Origin: Aurantimonas sp. 22II-16-19i
GTDB taxonomy: Bacteria; Pseudomonadota; Alphaproteobacteria; Rhizobiales; Rhizobiaceae
Direction of reading: 5' to 3'
Assembly: GCF_002088275.1 (NCBI RefSeq)
Contig: NZ_AQQS01000031.1
Coordinates: 1-64,000 of the forward strand
DNA length: 64,000 bases
Each line of letters opens with the position of its first letter. Position 1 is the stretch's first letter. This document shows, piece by piece, positions 8,836-15,762 of this stretch. Below the pieces are notes generated by a model. The model had not been told where the DNA came from. It searched no databases and was given only the letters and a program-made list of their open reading frames with translations. The position numbers were made by a program, and so were the translations under genes.

Positions 8836-9897
8836 ATGAGACTGCTCGCCGCCGCCCTCGCACTCGCCGCCACCTGCCTCGCCGGCTCGCCGCCGGCGAG
8901 CGCCGAGGAGAAGAAGGACTTCTCGGTCTGCTGGTCGATCTATGCCGGCTGGATGCCCTGGGGATACATGGAGGATTCCGGCCTTCTGAAAAAGTGGGCC
9001 GACAAATACGGCATCGCCATCAAGGCCGTGCAGATCAACGACTACGTGGAATCGATCAACCAGTACACGGCCGGCCAGTACGACGGCTGCACCATGACCA
9101 ACATGGACGCCCTGTCGATTCCCGCCGGCGGCGGGGTCGACACGACGGCGCTGATCATCGGCGACTATTCCAACGGCAATGACGGCGTGGTGCTGAAGGG
9201 CAAGACCGCGCTGGAGGACATCAAGGGCCAGCGCATCAATCTCGTCGAACTGTCGGTGTCGCATTACCTGCTGGCGCGCGCGCTCGAGAGTGTTGACATG
9301 TCCGAGAAGGACGTCACCGTCGTCAACACGTCGGACGCCGACATGGTCGCGGCCTACCAGACGCCGGACGTCACCTCGGTCGTCACCTGGAACCCGCTGC
9401 TGTCGACCATCGCCGCGATGCCGGATTCCCATGAGGTGTTCAACTCCTCGAAAATCCCCGGCGAGATCCTCGACCTGATGGTGGTCAACACCGAAACGCT
9501 GCAGGACAACCCGGATTTCGGCAAGGCGCTGACCGGTGCCTGGTACGAGATGATGGGGCTGATGCAGTCGGATACGCCGGAAGGGACGGCGGCGCTGGAA
9601 GCCATGGCCGAGGCCTCGGGCACGGATCTGAAGGGCTTCGAGGCACAGCTGGCAACGACGGCGATGTTCTACGATCCGGCAAAGGCGGTCGAGTTCGCCA
9701 AGTCCGAGACGCTGCCCGAGACCATGACCTTCGTCGCCAACTTCCTGTTCGATCACGGCATCCTCGGTCAGGGCGCGCCGAACGCCGATTTCGTCGGCAT
9801 CGCCTATCCCGGCGGCAAGACCACCGGGGATGCCGGCAACATCCAGCTGCGCTACGACCCCACCTACATGGAAATGGCCGCCGAGAAGAAGCTCTGA
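8836..9897 (+). CDS. ABC transporter substrate-binding protein, probable guanidine binder
   Basis: 353 residues from ATG 8836. The ATG at 8830 is only 2 bases from the AAGGA ribosome site, whereas 8836 has the usual 8-base spacing. A Sec signal (RLLAAALALAATCLAG...ASA) precedes a NitT/TauT-like binding fold starting CWSIYAGWMPWGYM. The sequence style (TNMDALSIPAGGGVDTT, IIGDYSNGNDG) matches the substrate-binding family annotated next to urea carboxylases (TIGR03427), since reinterpreted as guanidine carboxylases. It is the first gene after the riboswitch and heads a permease-ATPase-hydrolase operon. Binding of guanidinium is inferred from context, not seen. Confidence 0.88.
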   Translation: MRLLAAALALAATCLAGSPPASAEEKKDFSVCWSIYAGWMPWGYMEDSGLLKKWADKYGIAIKAVQINDYVESINQYTAGQYDGCTMTNMDALSIPAGGGVDTTALIIGDYSNGNDGVVLKGKTALEDIKGQRINLVELSVSHYLLARALESVDMSEKDVTVVNTSDADMVAAYQTPDVTSVVTWNPLLSTIAAMPDSHEVFNSSKIPGEILDLMVVNTETLQDNPDFGKALTGAWYEMMGLMQSDTPEGTAALEAMAEASGTDLKGFEAQLATTAMFYDPAKAVEFAKSETLPETMTFVANFLFDHGILGQGAPNADFVGIAYPGGKTTGDAGNIQLRYDPTYMEMAAEKKL

Positions 9898-9916
9898 CGG
9901 CCGCCGGAAGAGCCCG

Positions 9917-10738
9917 GTGCGACTGATCAACCGCCATCCCTCGCGGGGCCTCGGGGCAGCGCTCGGCGCGCTGCCCTTCGCGGCGGCGCTCGGCGCCTAT
10001 GCCATCGCCAGCGCCATCCGCCGGGCGGACAATCCGCAGGACAAGCTGCTGCCCTCGCTCTCGGCGATGGGCGAGGCGATGTACGACCTCGCCTTCGTCC
10101 CCGACCGGCGGACGGGGGACCTGATCCTGTGGTCCGACACGCTGGCGAGCCTGGAGCGGCTGGCCCTCGGCATCGCCATCGCGGCGGCGCTCGCCGTCGT
10201 CTTCGGCGCGCTGATCGGCATCCTGCCGATCGGGCGGGCACTGTTCTCGCCCTTCGTCGCGGCCTTCTCGCTGATCCCGCCGATCACCATCCTGCCGATC
10301 CTGTTCATCATCCTCGGCCTCGGGGAGGCCGCCAAGGTCGGGCTGGTGGCGATCGGCACGGCGCCCCTGATGATCCGCGCGCTCGCCCAGGGCGTCCTCG
10401 ACATTCCGCGCGAGGAGATCGTCAAGGCGCAGACGCTCGGCGCCACCACCTGGCAGATCGCCGTCCGCGTCGTCTTCCCGCAGCTCTGGCCGCGGCTGGT
10501 CACGGCGATCCGGCTGGGGCTCGTGCCGGCCTGGATCTTCCTGATCTCGGCCGAGGCCATCGCCTCCACCGACGGCCTCGGCTACCGCATCTTCCTGGTG
10601 CGCCGCTATCTCGCGATGGACGTGATCCTTCCTTACGTCGTCTGGATCACGCTGCTCGCCTATCTCGTCGACCGGGCCCTCGCGCTCCTGTCCCGCCGCC
10701 TGTTCGCCTGGGCGCATCTGTCGGGAGAGGCGCTATGA
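9917..10738 (+). CDS. ABC transporter permease (NitT/TauT type), guanidine importer
   Basis: 273 residues from GTG 9917, placed 19 bases after the binding-protein stop with GGAAGAG upstream; an in-frame start at 9830 would overlap the previous gene in a different frame. It has about six hydrophobic helices (residues 10-30, 70-100, 105-135, 140-160, 195-215, 230-255). The coupling loop EEIVKAQTLGATTWQIAVRV, followed by FPQLWP, is the EAA motif that docks the ATPase. The stop overlaps the ATPase start (ATGA), indicating translational coupling. Substrate assignment follows from the riboswitch and the neighbouring hydrolase. Confidence 0.88.
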   Translation: MRLINRHPSRGLGAALGALPFAAALGAYAIASAIRRADNPQDKLLPSLSAMGEAMYDLAFVPDRRTGDLILWSDTLASLERLALGIAIAAALAVVFGALIGILPIGRALFSPFVAAFSLIPPITILPILFIILGLGEAAKVGLVAIGTAPLMIRALAQGVLDIPREEIVKAQTLGATTWQIAVRVVFPQLWPRLVTAIRLGLVPAWIFLISAEAIASTDGLGYRIFLVRRYLAMDVILPYVVWITLLAYLVDRALALLSRRLFAWAHLSGEAL

Positions 10739-11577
10739 GCTTCCTGAAGGCGCACCGGATTTCCGTCACCTATGGCGAGGCGCCGATCCTCGAGCGGGTC
10801 GATCTTTCCGTCGACGAGGGCGCGCTGGTGACCGTCGTCGGCGCATCGGGCTGCGGCAAGTCCACGTTCCTGCGCATCCTGCTCGGTCAGGAGCGGCCGA
10901 CGACGGGCGAGATCCGCGTCGACGGCAGGGCGCTCGCCGGCGAGCCCGACGCCGGGCGCGGGATCGTCTTCCAGCGCTATTCGGTGTTCCCCCATCTCAC
11001 CGTCCTCGGCAACCTCATGCTGCCGGCGGAGATCGAGGGCTCGAAGGTGCTCGCCCGGCTGTTCGGCGCCAGGCGCCGCGCGGCACGGGAGAAGGCCGAG
11101 GCGATGATGGCGAAGATCGGCCTTGCCGATGCGGCGGGTCGCTACCCCGCCCAGCTGTCCGGCGGCATGCAGCAGCGCCTCGCCATCGGCCAGGCGCTGC
11201 TCAAGCGCCCGCGCATCCTGCTTCTCGACGAGCCCTTCGGCGCCCTCGACCCCGGCACCCGGCGCGACATGCAGGACTTGCTGATCGACTTGTGGCGCGA
11301 GACCGGCATGACCGTCTTCATGGTCACCCACGACATCCAGGAGGCCTTCCATCTCGGCACCCGGCTGCTGGTCTTCGACAAGATCCGCCACGATCCGCAG
11401 TTCCCCGCCGCCTATGGCGCGACCATCACCTACGACATCCCGCTCAAGGGCGCCCAACCGAGGGACGCCCGGAGACAAGCAGGCCCTGGGGCTGACGGCG
11501 CGCCCGATCCCGTCATGCCGGCCGGATCCGATGCCGGCAGCAACGACACCGAACCGACGAGGAGACCGAACCCATGA
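10735..11577 (+). CDS. ABC transporter ATP-binding protein, guanidine importer
   Basis: 280 residues. Walker A GASGCGKST lies near residues 34-43, the Q-loop at VFQRYSVFPH, the signature LSGGMQQR near 141, Walker B ILLLDEPFGALD near 160 and the switch His in VTHDIQEA. This is the NitT/TauT ATPase subgroup. The C-terminal 40 residues, after the core ends near DIPLKGAQ, are a low-complexity Pro/Asp/Arg tail, longer than usual. Both ends overlap neighbours by four bases (ATGA), placing it firmly in the operon between permease and hydrolase. Confidence 0.9.
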   Translation: MSFLKAHRISVTYGEAPILERVDLSVDEGALVTVVGASGCGKSTFLRILLGQERPTTGEIRVDGRALAGEPDAGRGIVFQRYSVFPHLTVLGNLMLPAEIEGSKVLARLFGARRRAAREKAEAMMAKIGLADAAGRYPAQLSGGMQQRLAIGQALLKRPRILLLDEPFGALDPGTRRDMQDLLIDLWRETGMTVFMVTHDIQEAFHLGTRLLVFDKIRHDPQFPAAYGATITYDIPLKGAQPRDARRQAGPGADGAPDPVMPAGSDAGSNDTEPTRRPNP

Positions 11578-12794
11578 GCCAGGACATCCGCTTTTCTGCG
11601 CCCTCCCGCGCCACGCGCCGGGCCGGCGTCCGCCTCGCCGCGGCGCCTTCGCGAGCCCATCACCCGAATTTCGACGCGCGCGAAACCCGCGGCTGGAAGG
11701 CGCTGGAGGCCGAGGACAAGCTTCCCGGCGATGGCTGGGCCCGCGAGGTGAAATGGGCGCTCGACATGGGCCTGCCCGGCGCCGATTCCATCACCGACAA
11801 GTCGATCCCCACCTTTGCCCGGGGTGAGCTGCCGCATTTTGCCGGCATCAACACCTTCCTCAAGGCGCCCTATGTCGAGAATGTCCGCGACGTCGGCAAA
11901 TACGACGCCGCCGTCCTCGGCATTCCCTTCGACAGTGGCACCACCTACCGGCCGGGCACGCGCTTCGGGCCGCAGGGGATCCGGCGCATCTCGGCGCTCT
12001 ACACCACCTACAATTACGAGCTCGGCGTCGACCTGCGCGAACAGATGACGCTCTGCGACGCCGGCGACGTCTTCACCATTCCCGGGAACCTCGAAAAGAG
12101 CTTCGACCAGATCTCCAAGGGCGTCTCTCACGTCTTCTCCTCGGGCGCCCTGCCGGTGATGCTCGGCGGCGACCATTCGATCGGCTTTCCCTGCGTGCGC
12201 GGCATCGCCGAATGCACCTCCAAGCGGATCGGCATCATCCATTTCGACCGGCACATCGACATCCAGGAAAAGGATCTCGACGAGCGCATGCACACGACGC
12301 CGTGGTTCTGGACGACCAACCTGCCGAACGTGCCGGCGGTCAATCTCGTCCAGCTCGGCATCGGCGGCTGGCAGGTGCCGCGCCCCGGCGCCAAGGAGGC
12401 CTATCGTCGCCAGACCAACGTCCTCACCATCGAGGACATCGAGCATTACGGGCTGGAGAAGACCGCCGAGATCGCCCTGGAACTCGCCTGGAAGGATGCC
12501 GACGCGGTCTACATCTCCTTCGACGTGGACAGTCTCGACTGCGGCTTCGTGCCGGGCACCGGCTGGCCGGAGCCGGGCGGCTTCCTGCCGCGCGAGGCGC
12601 TGAAGATCCTCGGCCTCGTCTGCGCGCCCGGCATCTGCGGGCTCGAGGTGGTGGAAGTCTCGCCGCCCTATGATACCTCGGATATCACGGCGCTGATGGG
12701 CGTGCGGGTGTGTGTCGAGGCGCTCGGCTCGATGTGCGCCCACGGCACCCTCGGCAAGCACAAGGCGATCATCGACAAGCCGGTGAGTTTTTGA
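11574..12794 (+). CDS. gdmH: Agmatinase-family guanidine hydrolase (GdmH-type)
   Basis: 406 residues, about 90 longer than a typical agmatinase because of an N-terminal extension (NFDARETRGWKALEAEDK). All six dinuclear-metal ligands of the ureohydrolase fold are present: His in MLGGDHSIG (about 197), the Asp/His/Asp set in HFDRHIDI (about 222-227) and two Asp in SFDVDSLD (about 315). The usual DAHxD is DRHID, and the PGTG loop reads VPGTGWPEPGG. As I recall, both features and the extension characterise the Ni-dependent guanidine hydrolases (Synechocystis Sll1077), which turn guanidine into urea and ammonium. Position under a guanidine riboswitch behind an importer strongly supports guanidine as substrate. 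Agmatine or guanidinobutyrate hydrolysis is the alternative. Confidence 0.82.
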   Translation: MSQDIRFSAPSRATRRAGVRLAAAPSRAHHPNFDARETRGWKALEAEDKLPGDGWAREVKWALDMGLPGADSITDKSIPTFARGELPHFAGINTFLKAPYVENVRDVGKYDAAVLGIPFDSGTTYRPGTRFGPQGIRRISALYTTYNYELGVDLREQMTLCDAGDVFTIPGNLEKSFDQISKGVSHVFSSGALPVMLGGDHSIGFPCVRGIAECTSKRIGIIHFDRHIDIQEKDLDERMHTTPWFWTTNLPNVPAVNLVQLGIGGWQVPRPGAKEAYRRQTNVLTIEDIEHYGLEKTAEIALELAWKDADAVYISFDVDSLDCGFVPGTGWPEPGGFLPREALKILGLVCAPGICGLEVVEVSPPYDTSDITALMGVRVCVEALGSMCAHGTLGKHKAIIDKPVSF

Positions 12795-12871
12795 GGGGGG
12801 TGAGGCTCGGCTGTCGGTGTGGCACAGGCGTCTGCCCGGGTGTTTTCTTTGCGTCGAGGCTGGCGGCGGCT

Positions 12872-13074
12872 CGCCCCCCTCTGCCTGCCGGCATCTCCCC
12901 CACAAGGGGGGAGATCGGCAGCTTCGCGGTAATAACCCTTGGCTCGGACGCCTGCGCACCGTTCGATACCCGAGATGGGCTATCGGTGCAGTGCCAGTCG
13001 TCAGGGCGAAACCTGATCCGCGAGATCGATCTCCCCCCTTGTGGGGGAGATGTCCGGCAGGACAGAGGGGGGTG
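12872..13074. repeat. Element with about 45-base terminal inverted repeats, each carrying a C/G-run hairpin
   Basis: The left end (about 12873-12917) and right end (about 13026-13074) are near-perfect reverse complements of each other. Each contains CTCCCCC...GGGGGAG hairpins and a GCCGGCA/TCCGGCA block. Roughly 110 bases lie between. This is the form of the palindromic intergenic repeats common in rhizobia, or of a MITE. It splits the guanidine operon between the hydrolase and the His-rich gene; the gap 12795-13138 holds no other gene. Confidence 0.7.
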
Positions 13075-13138
13075 TTCCAGCTGCCACCTCCAAGTCCCGA
13101 CCAAGCCACCGGCAACGAACCGAACAGGAGACCCCGCC

Positions 13139-13609
13139 ATGCATCGCGGTGAGACCGATCACTTCCACCCCTACGACGTGTCGTCCGGCGGTGGTCATGG
13201 GCACAACCAGAAGGGTACGACTCAGTGGCAGGTGCCGCACAGGAGCGACCACGACCATGCGGCCCACGACCATCCGCATGAGCACGAGCCCGATCTCGAC
13301 CTCGTCGAGAAGGCCTTCGTCGAGGGCTTCCAGGCGGCGAGCGACCCGACCAGCTTCCTGCGCCTCGCCGGCATTCCCTTCGAGGCGACGCTCGCCGACG
13401 GCACCGAGCTGAAGCTCCTGCGCGTCGCCCAGGAGCGGCGAGTTGACATCGGCTCGCTGGCGCCGCATCTCGGCGGTCAGACCTTCCGCTACGATCCGCT
13501 GCCGGCACAGATGGTGTCGAAGCGCGACCATCTCGTCTTCGTCTATTTCGACGGGACGAAGACGCGGCAATATGCGTTCGAGGATGCGAGGGCGCTGGGA
13601 GCAAGGTGA
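13139..13609 (+). CDS. His-rich small protein, candidate metal (nickel) handling partner
   Basis: 156 residues from ATG 13139, with AGGAG nine bases upstream. The first 49 residues contain 12 histidines, many as HxH pairs (HGH, HDH, HPHEH), a classic Ni/Zn-binding tail. Residues 52-156 look like a compact mixed alpha/beta domain (VEKAFVEGFQAASDP, RRVDIGSLAPHLGGQTF, LVFVYFDGTKTRQYAF) that I do not recognise. It has no signal peptide and no P-loop, so it is not HypB, and no CxxC pairs, so it is not HypA. It lies 344 bases after the probable Ni-dependent hydrolase in the same direction. A role in supplying or storing Ni for that enzyme is an inference from content and position. Confidence 0.65.
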   Translation: MHRGETDHFHPYDVSSGGGHGHNQKGTTQWQVPHRSDHDHAAHDHPHEHEPDLDLVEKAFVEGFQAASDPTSFLRLAGIPFEATLADGTELKLLRVAQERRVDIGSLAPHLGGQTFRYDPLPAQMVSKRDHLVFVYFDGTKTRQYAFEDARALGAR

Positions 13610-13676
13610 GGGAGCCGGAACGAAAGGCCGTCGCAAAGCTCGTTGCACGGGGCGAAGGCTCGTTCCATATTGATCC

Positions 13677-13952
13677 ATGGTCGCGGCCTGGAACTCTGAA
13701 AAGAACGATGCTCTCAAGGCCAGATATGGGTTTGGCTTCGAGAGAGTTCTTGCCGCGCTCCAGGAAGGACGACTTCTTCTGAACCGGCGGCATCCGAATG
13801 AGGAACGGTATCCTCATCAAAGACAGATCATCGTCGAAATCGATCACTATGCGTGGGTCGTTCCCTATGTCGAAACCGAAGGCGGTCTCTTTCTGAAGAC
13901 GATGTTTCCCAGCCGCCGGGCCACGCGCGAATTTCTCGGAGGGCGGTCATGA
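13677..13952 (+). CDS. BrnT/DUF4258-like toxin of a type II TA pair
   Basis: 91 residues. It opens WNSEKNDALKARYGFGFE, followed by a strand-rich centre (RQIIVEIDHYAWVVPYVE) and an SRRATREF tail. This layout resembles BrnT-family RNase toxins (WDxxKN...GxxFE...RRATRxE), although the identity is not close enough to be certain. Its stop overlaps the start of the next gene by four bases (ATGA). Toxin-before-antitoxin order is also that of brnTA. It could alternatively be an inactive DUF4258 protein. Confidence 0.6.
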   Translation: MVAAWNSEKNDALKARYGFGFERVLAALQEGRLLLNRRHPNEERYPHQRQIIVEIDHYAWVVPYVETEGGLFLKTMFPSRRATREFLGGRS

Positions 13953-14227
13953 CCGGGACAGAACCCCAACCCATTCTCAGCGAGGACGAGTTGGAGGATT
14001 ACGACCTCAGCGAAAATGGCGAATGGGTGCCGGTGGGCGACATTGCGGAGCAGCGTGCCGCGTTTCAGGCCATGGCCGAGCACGCGCTGACGGGACGTGC
14101 TCGCGGACGTGTTCTCATCTCCGTCGTCGAGCGTGATCTTGCCCGGCTGAAAGCCAAGGCGGCCGAGCAGGGAATGTCCTACGAAGCTCTGGTCGATTCC
14201 ATCCTGCATGATTATGCGGAGAGGTAG
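13949..14227 (+). CDS. CopG-like antitoxin
   Basis: 92 residues. The acidic N-terminal half (LSEDELEDYDLSENGEW) is a likely toxin-neutralising tail. The C-terminal part, ISVVERDLARLKAKAAEQGMSYEALVDSILHDYAER, has the strand-helix-helix pattern of ribbon-helix-helix regulators that bind their own promoter. Overlap with the upstream toxin gene indicates coupled translation. No sign of mobility is seen around the pair. Confidence 0.65.
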   Translation: MTGTEPQPILSEDELEDYDLSENGEWVPVGDIAEQRAAFQAMAEHALTGRARGRVLISVVERDLARLKAKAAEQGMSYEALVDSILHDYAER

Positions 14228-14441
14228 AGCGGCCCCCTGTCTTGGGCCTCACTCGAAAACACCGGAGCGCTGCTGCACCGGATGACGGACTGAGTCTGGT
14301 TCCGGACGGGCGGACAACCTCCCTGCGCAGGCACACCTTCCCCCCGCCCGCACGCGTCGAGGCTGACAGGCCGAGGCTGGCCTCCGCCACCGAAGAAGAC
14401 GATGCCGGAAAGTCGGCACGGACGCCGGGCCCCGCCGCCCC

Positions 14442-15356
14442 TCACCCCTTCCCGTAGTCCCCCTTCACGCTTTCCAGCCCCTCGCGGAAGGTCGGATAGC
14501 GGAAGGTGTAGCCCGCCGCCTTGATCTTCCTGTTCGAGACCCGCTTGTTCTCGCCGTAGAAGCTGCGGGCCATGGGCGAGAGGTCGGCGACGGCGAAGTC
14601 GGTCTCGCCCGGCGGCTCGGCGCCGACGAGGTTCGCGGCATGGAGGACGACGTCCTGGGGCGGGGCGGGCTCGTCGTCGGTGACGTTGAAGACGCCGCCG
14701 AGGCGCTGGTCTGCGAGCAGCTTCGTCGCCCCGGCGATGTCTGCCACATGGATGCGGTTGAACACCTGGCCGGGCTTGACCAGACGCTTGGCGGTGCCGT
14801 TTCTCAGATTGACGAAGTTGTTGCGGCCCGGGCCGTAGATGCCCGACAGGCGGATGATCGCCACCGGCACGCCGCGCGTCCGGCCGAGGTCGGCCCAGGC
14901 CTCTTCGGCCCCGATGCGGGCCTTGGAGCGTTCCGATTGCGGCTTCAGCTCCGCGTCCTCGTCGATCCAATCGCCGTCATGGTCGCCATAGACGCCGACG
15001 GTGGAGAGGTAGCCGATCCACTGAAGGTTCGGGCTGCCATGGGCGATCTCGTCGAAATACCAGCGCAGCACCGGGTCCCCGGAGCGGGCATTGGCGCCGC
15101 CGACACGGGCGCCCTCGGGGGCCGGGTGGCCGGGCGGCGCCGAGACGAGGATGTGGGTCGCCCGGTAGAGCGCTCCGTCGATGCCGTCGCCGGGATGCTC
15201 GCCGTCGAAGACCACCGGCTTCAGCCCGTGGGCCGCGACGGAGGCCGCCTTGTCCCTGCTCCGCACGGTCACGGCCTCGACCGTCACCTGTTGCTTGTCG
15301 AGGCTGTCGACGAAGTGGGAAGCGGAATAGCCGTAGCCGAAGACGAAGAGATGCAT
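14442..15356 (-). CDS. SDR-family NAD(P)-dependent epimerase/reductase (YeeZ-like)
   Basis: 304 residues from ATG 15356, chosen because it opens directly into the nucleotide-binding fold (MHLFVFGYGYSASHF). Further marks are the WIGYLSTVGVYGDHDG strand with the catalytic Ser and Tyr region, AIIRLSGIYGPGRNN and a C-terminal substrate lobe (VSNRKIKAAGYTFRYPTFREG). These are typical of the atypical/extended SDR proteins annotated as NAD-dependent epimerase in alphaproteobacteria. The actual sugar or other substrate is unknown. The upstream repeat protein ends five bases before this start, so the two are probably co-transcribed together with queG. Confidence 0.8.
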   Translation of the reverse strand: MHLFVFGYGYSASHFVDSLDKQQVTVEAVTVRSRDKAASVAAHGLKPVVFDGEHPGDGIDGALYRATHILVSAPPGHPAPEGARVGGANARSGDPVLRWYFDEIAHGSPNLQWIGYLSTVGVYGDHDGDWIDEDAELKPQSERSKARIGAEEAWADLGRTRGVPVAIIRLSGIYGPGRNNFVNLRNGTAKRLVKPGQVFNRIHVADIAGATKLLADQRLGGVFNVTDDEPAPPQDVVLHAANLVGAEPPGETDFAVADLSPMARSFYGENKRVSNRKIKAAGYTFRYPTFREGLESVKGDYGKG

Positions 15357-15360
15357 GGCG

Positions 15361-15762
15361 TTATCCGAGCCTCCGGCCCGTCGGCACGAAGCTGTCCACC
15401 TCCAGCCGGCCAATCCTGAGGCGGCCGATCTCGGCCTCGCCGATGCGCGCGCTGCCGACGGAAAGGCGGCCGATGGCAAACGCTCCGACGGCGATCGCCC
15501 CGATGGCGACGGCGCCGAGCGCCAGTGCCCCGATCGCCCCGGCGCCCATGGCCCCGGCCCCGAGGGCGCCGGCACCGAGCGCGGCCGATCCCGCCGCATG
15601 ATCCGGCTGCGGCAGGAAACCGCCTTCGCGCAGTTGCAGGAGCGCCCGGCGCACCTTGGCCTCCGGCCCGGAAGTGGCATCGCGGCCCGGCAGCGCCGAT
15701 CCGGGCGAACTCATCGCGCCCGCCTGTAGCACCGGTTCAGTCTTGGCTTTCATCCAGGGCAT
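15361..15762 (-). CDS. Small protein with period-5 A-[ILV]-G-A-x repeats
   Basis: 133 residues from ATG 15762, which has GGAG eight bases upstream and overlaps the end of queG by 26 bases; ATG 15753 is an alternative. Residues 33-50 (PEAKVRRALLQLREGGFL) form a likely amphipathic helix. From residue 61 to about 122 there are twelve near-perfect five-residue repeats (ALGAG, AIGAL, ALGAV, AIGAI), decaying to charged versions (RIGEA, EIGRL). This resembles a short solenoid in the style of pentapeptide or hexapeptide repeats rather than a membrane helix, since the late repeats are charged. Function unknown. Confidence 0.65.
   Translation of the reverse strand: MPWMKAKTEPVLQAGAMSSPGSALPGRDATSGPEAKVRRALLQLREGGFLPQPDHAAGSAALGAGALGAGAMGAGAIGALALGAVAIGAIAVGAFAIGRLSVGSARIGEAEIGRLRIGRLEVDSFVPTGRRLG

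Noticed and set aside
11430-13847. 805-codon open frame on the minus strand
   Set aside because: It lies opposite the clear gdmH and His-rich genes and crosses their intergenic repeat; its protein is Arg/Ala/Gly-rich low-complexity. It is a GC-rich antisense shadow.
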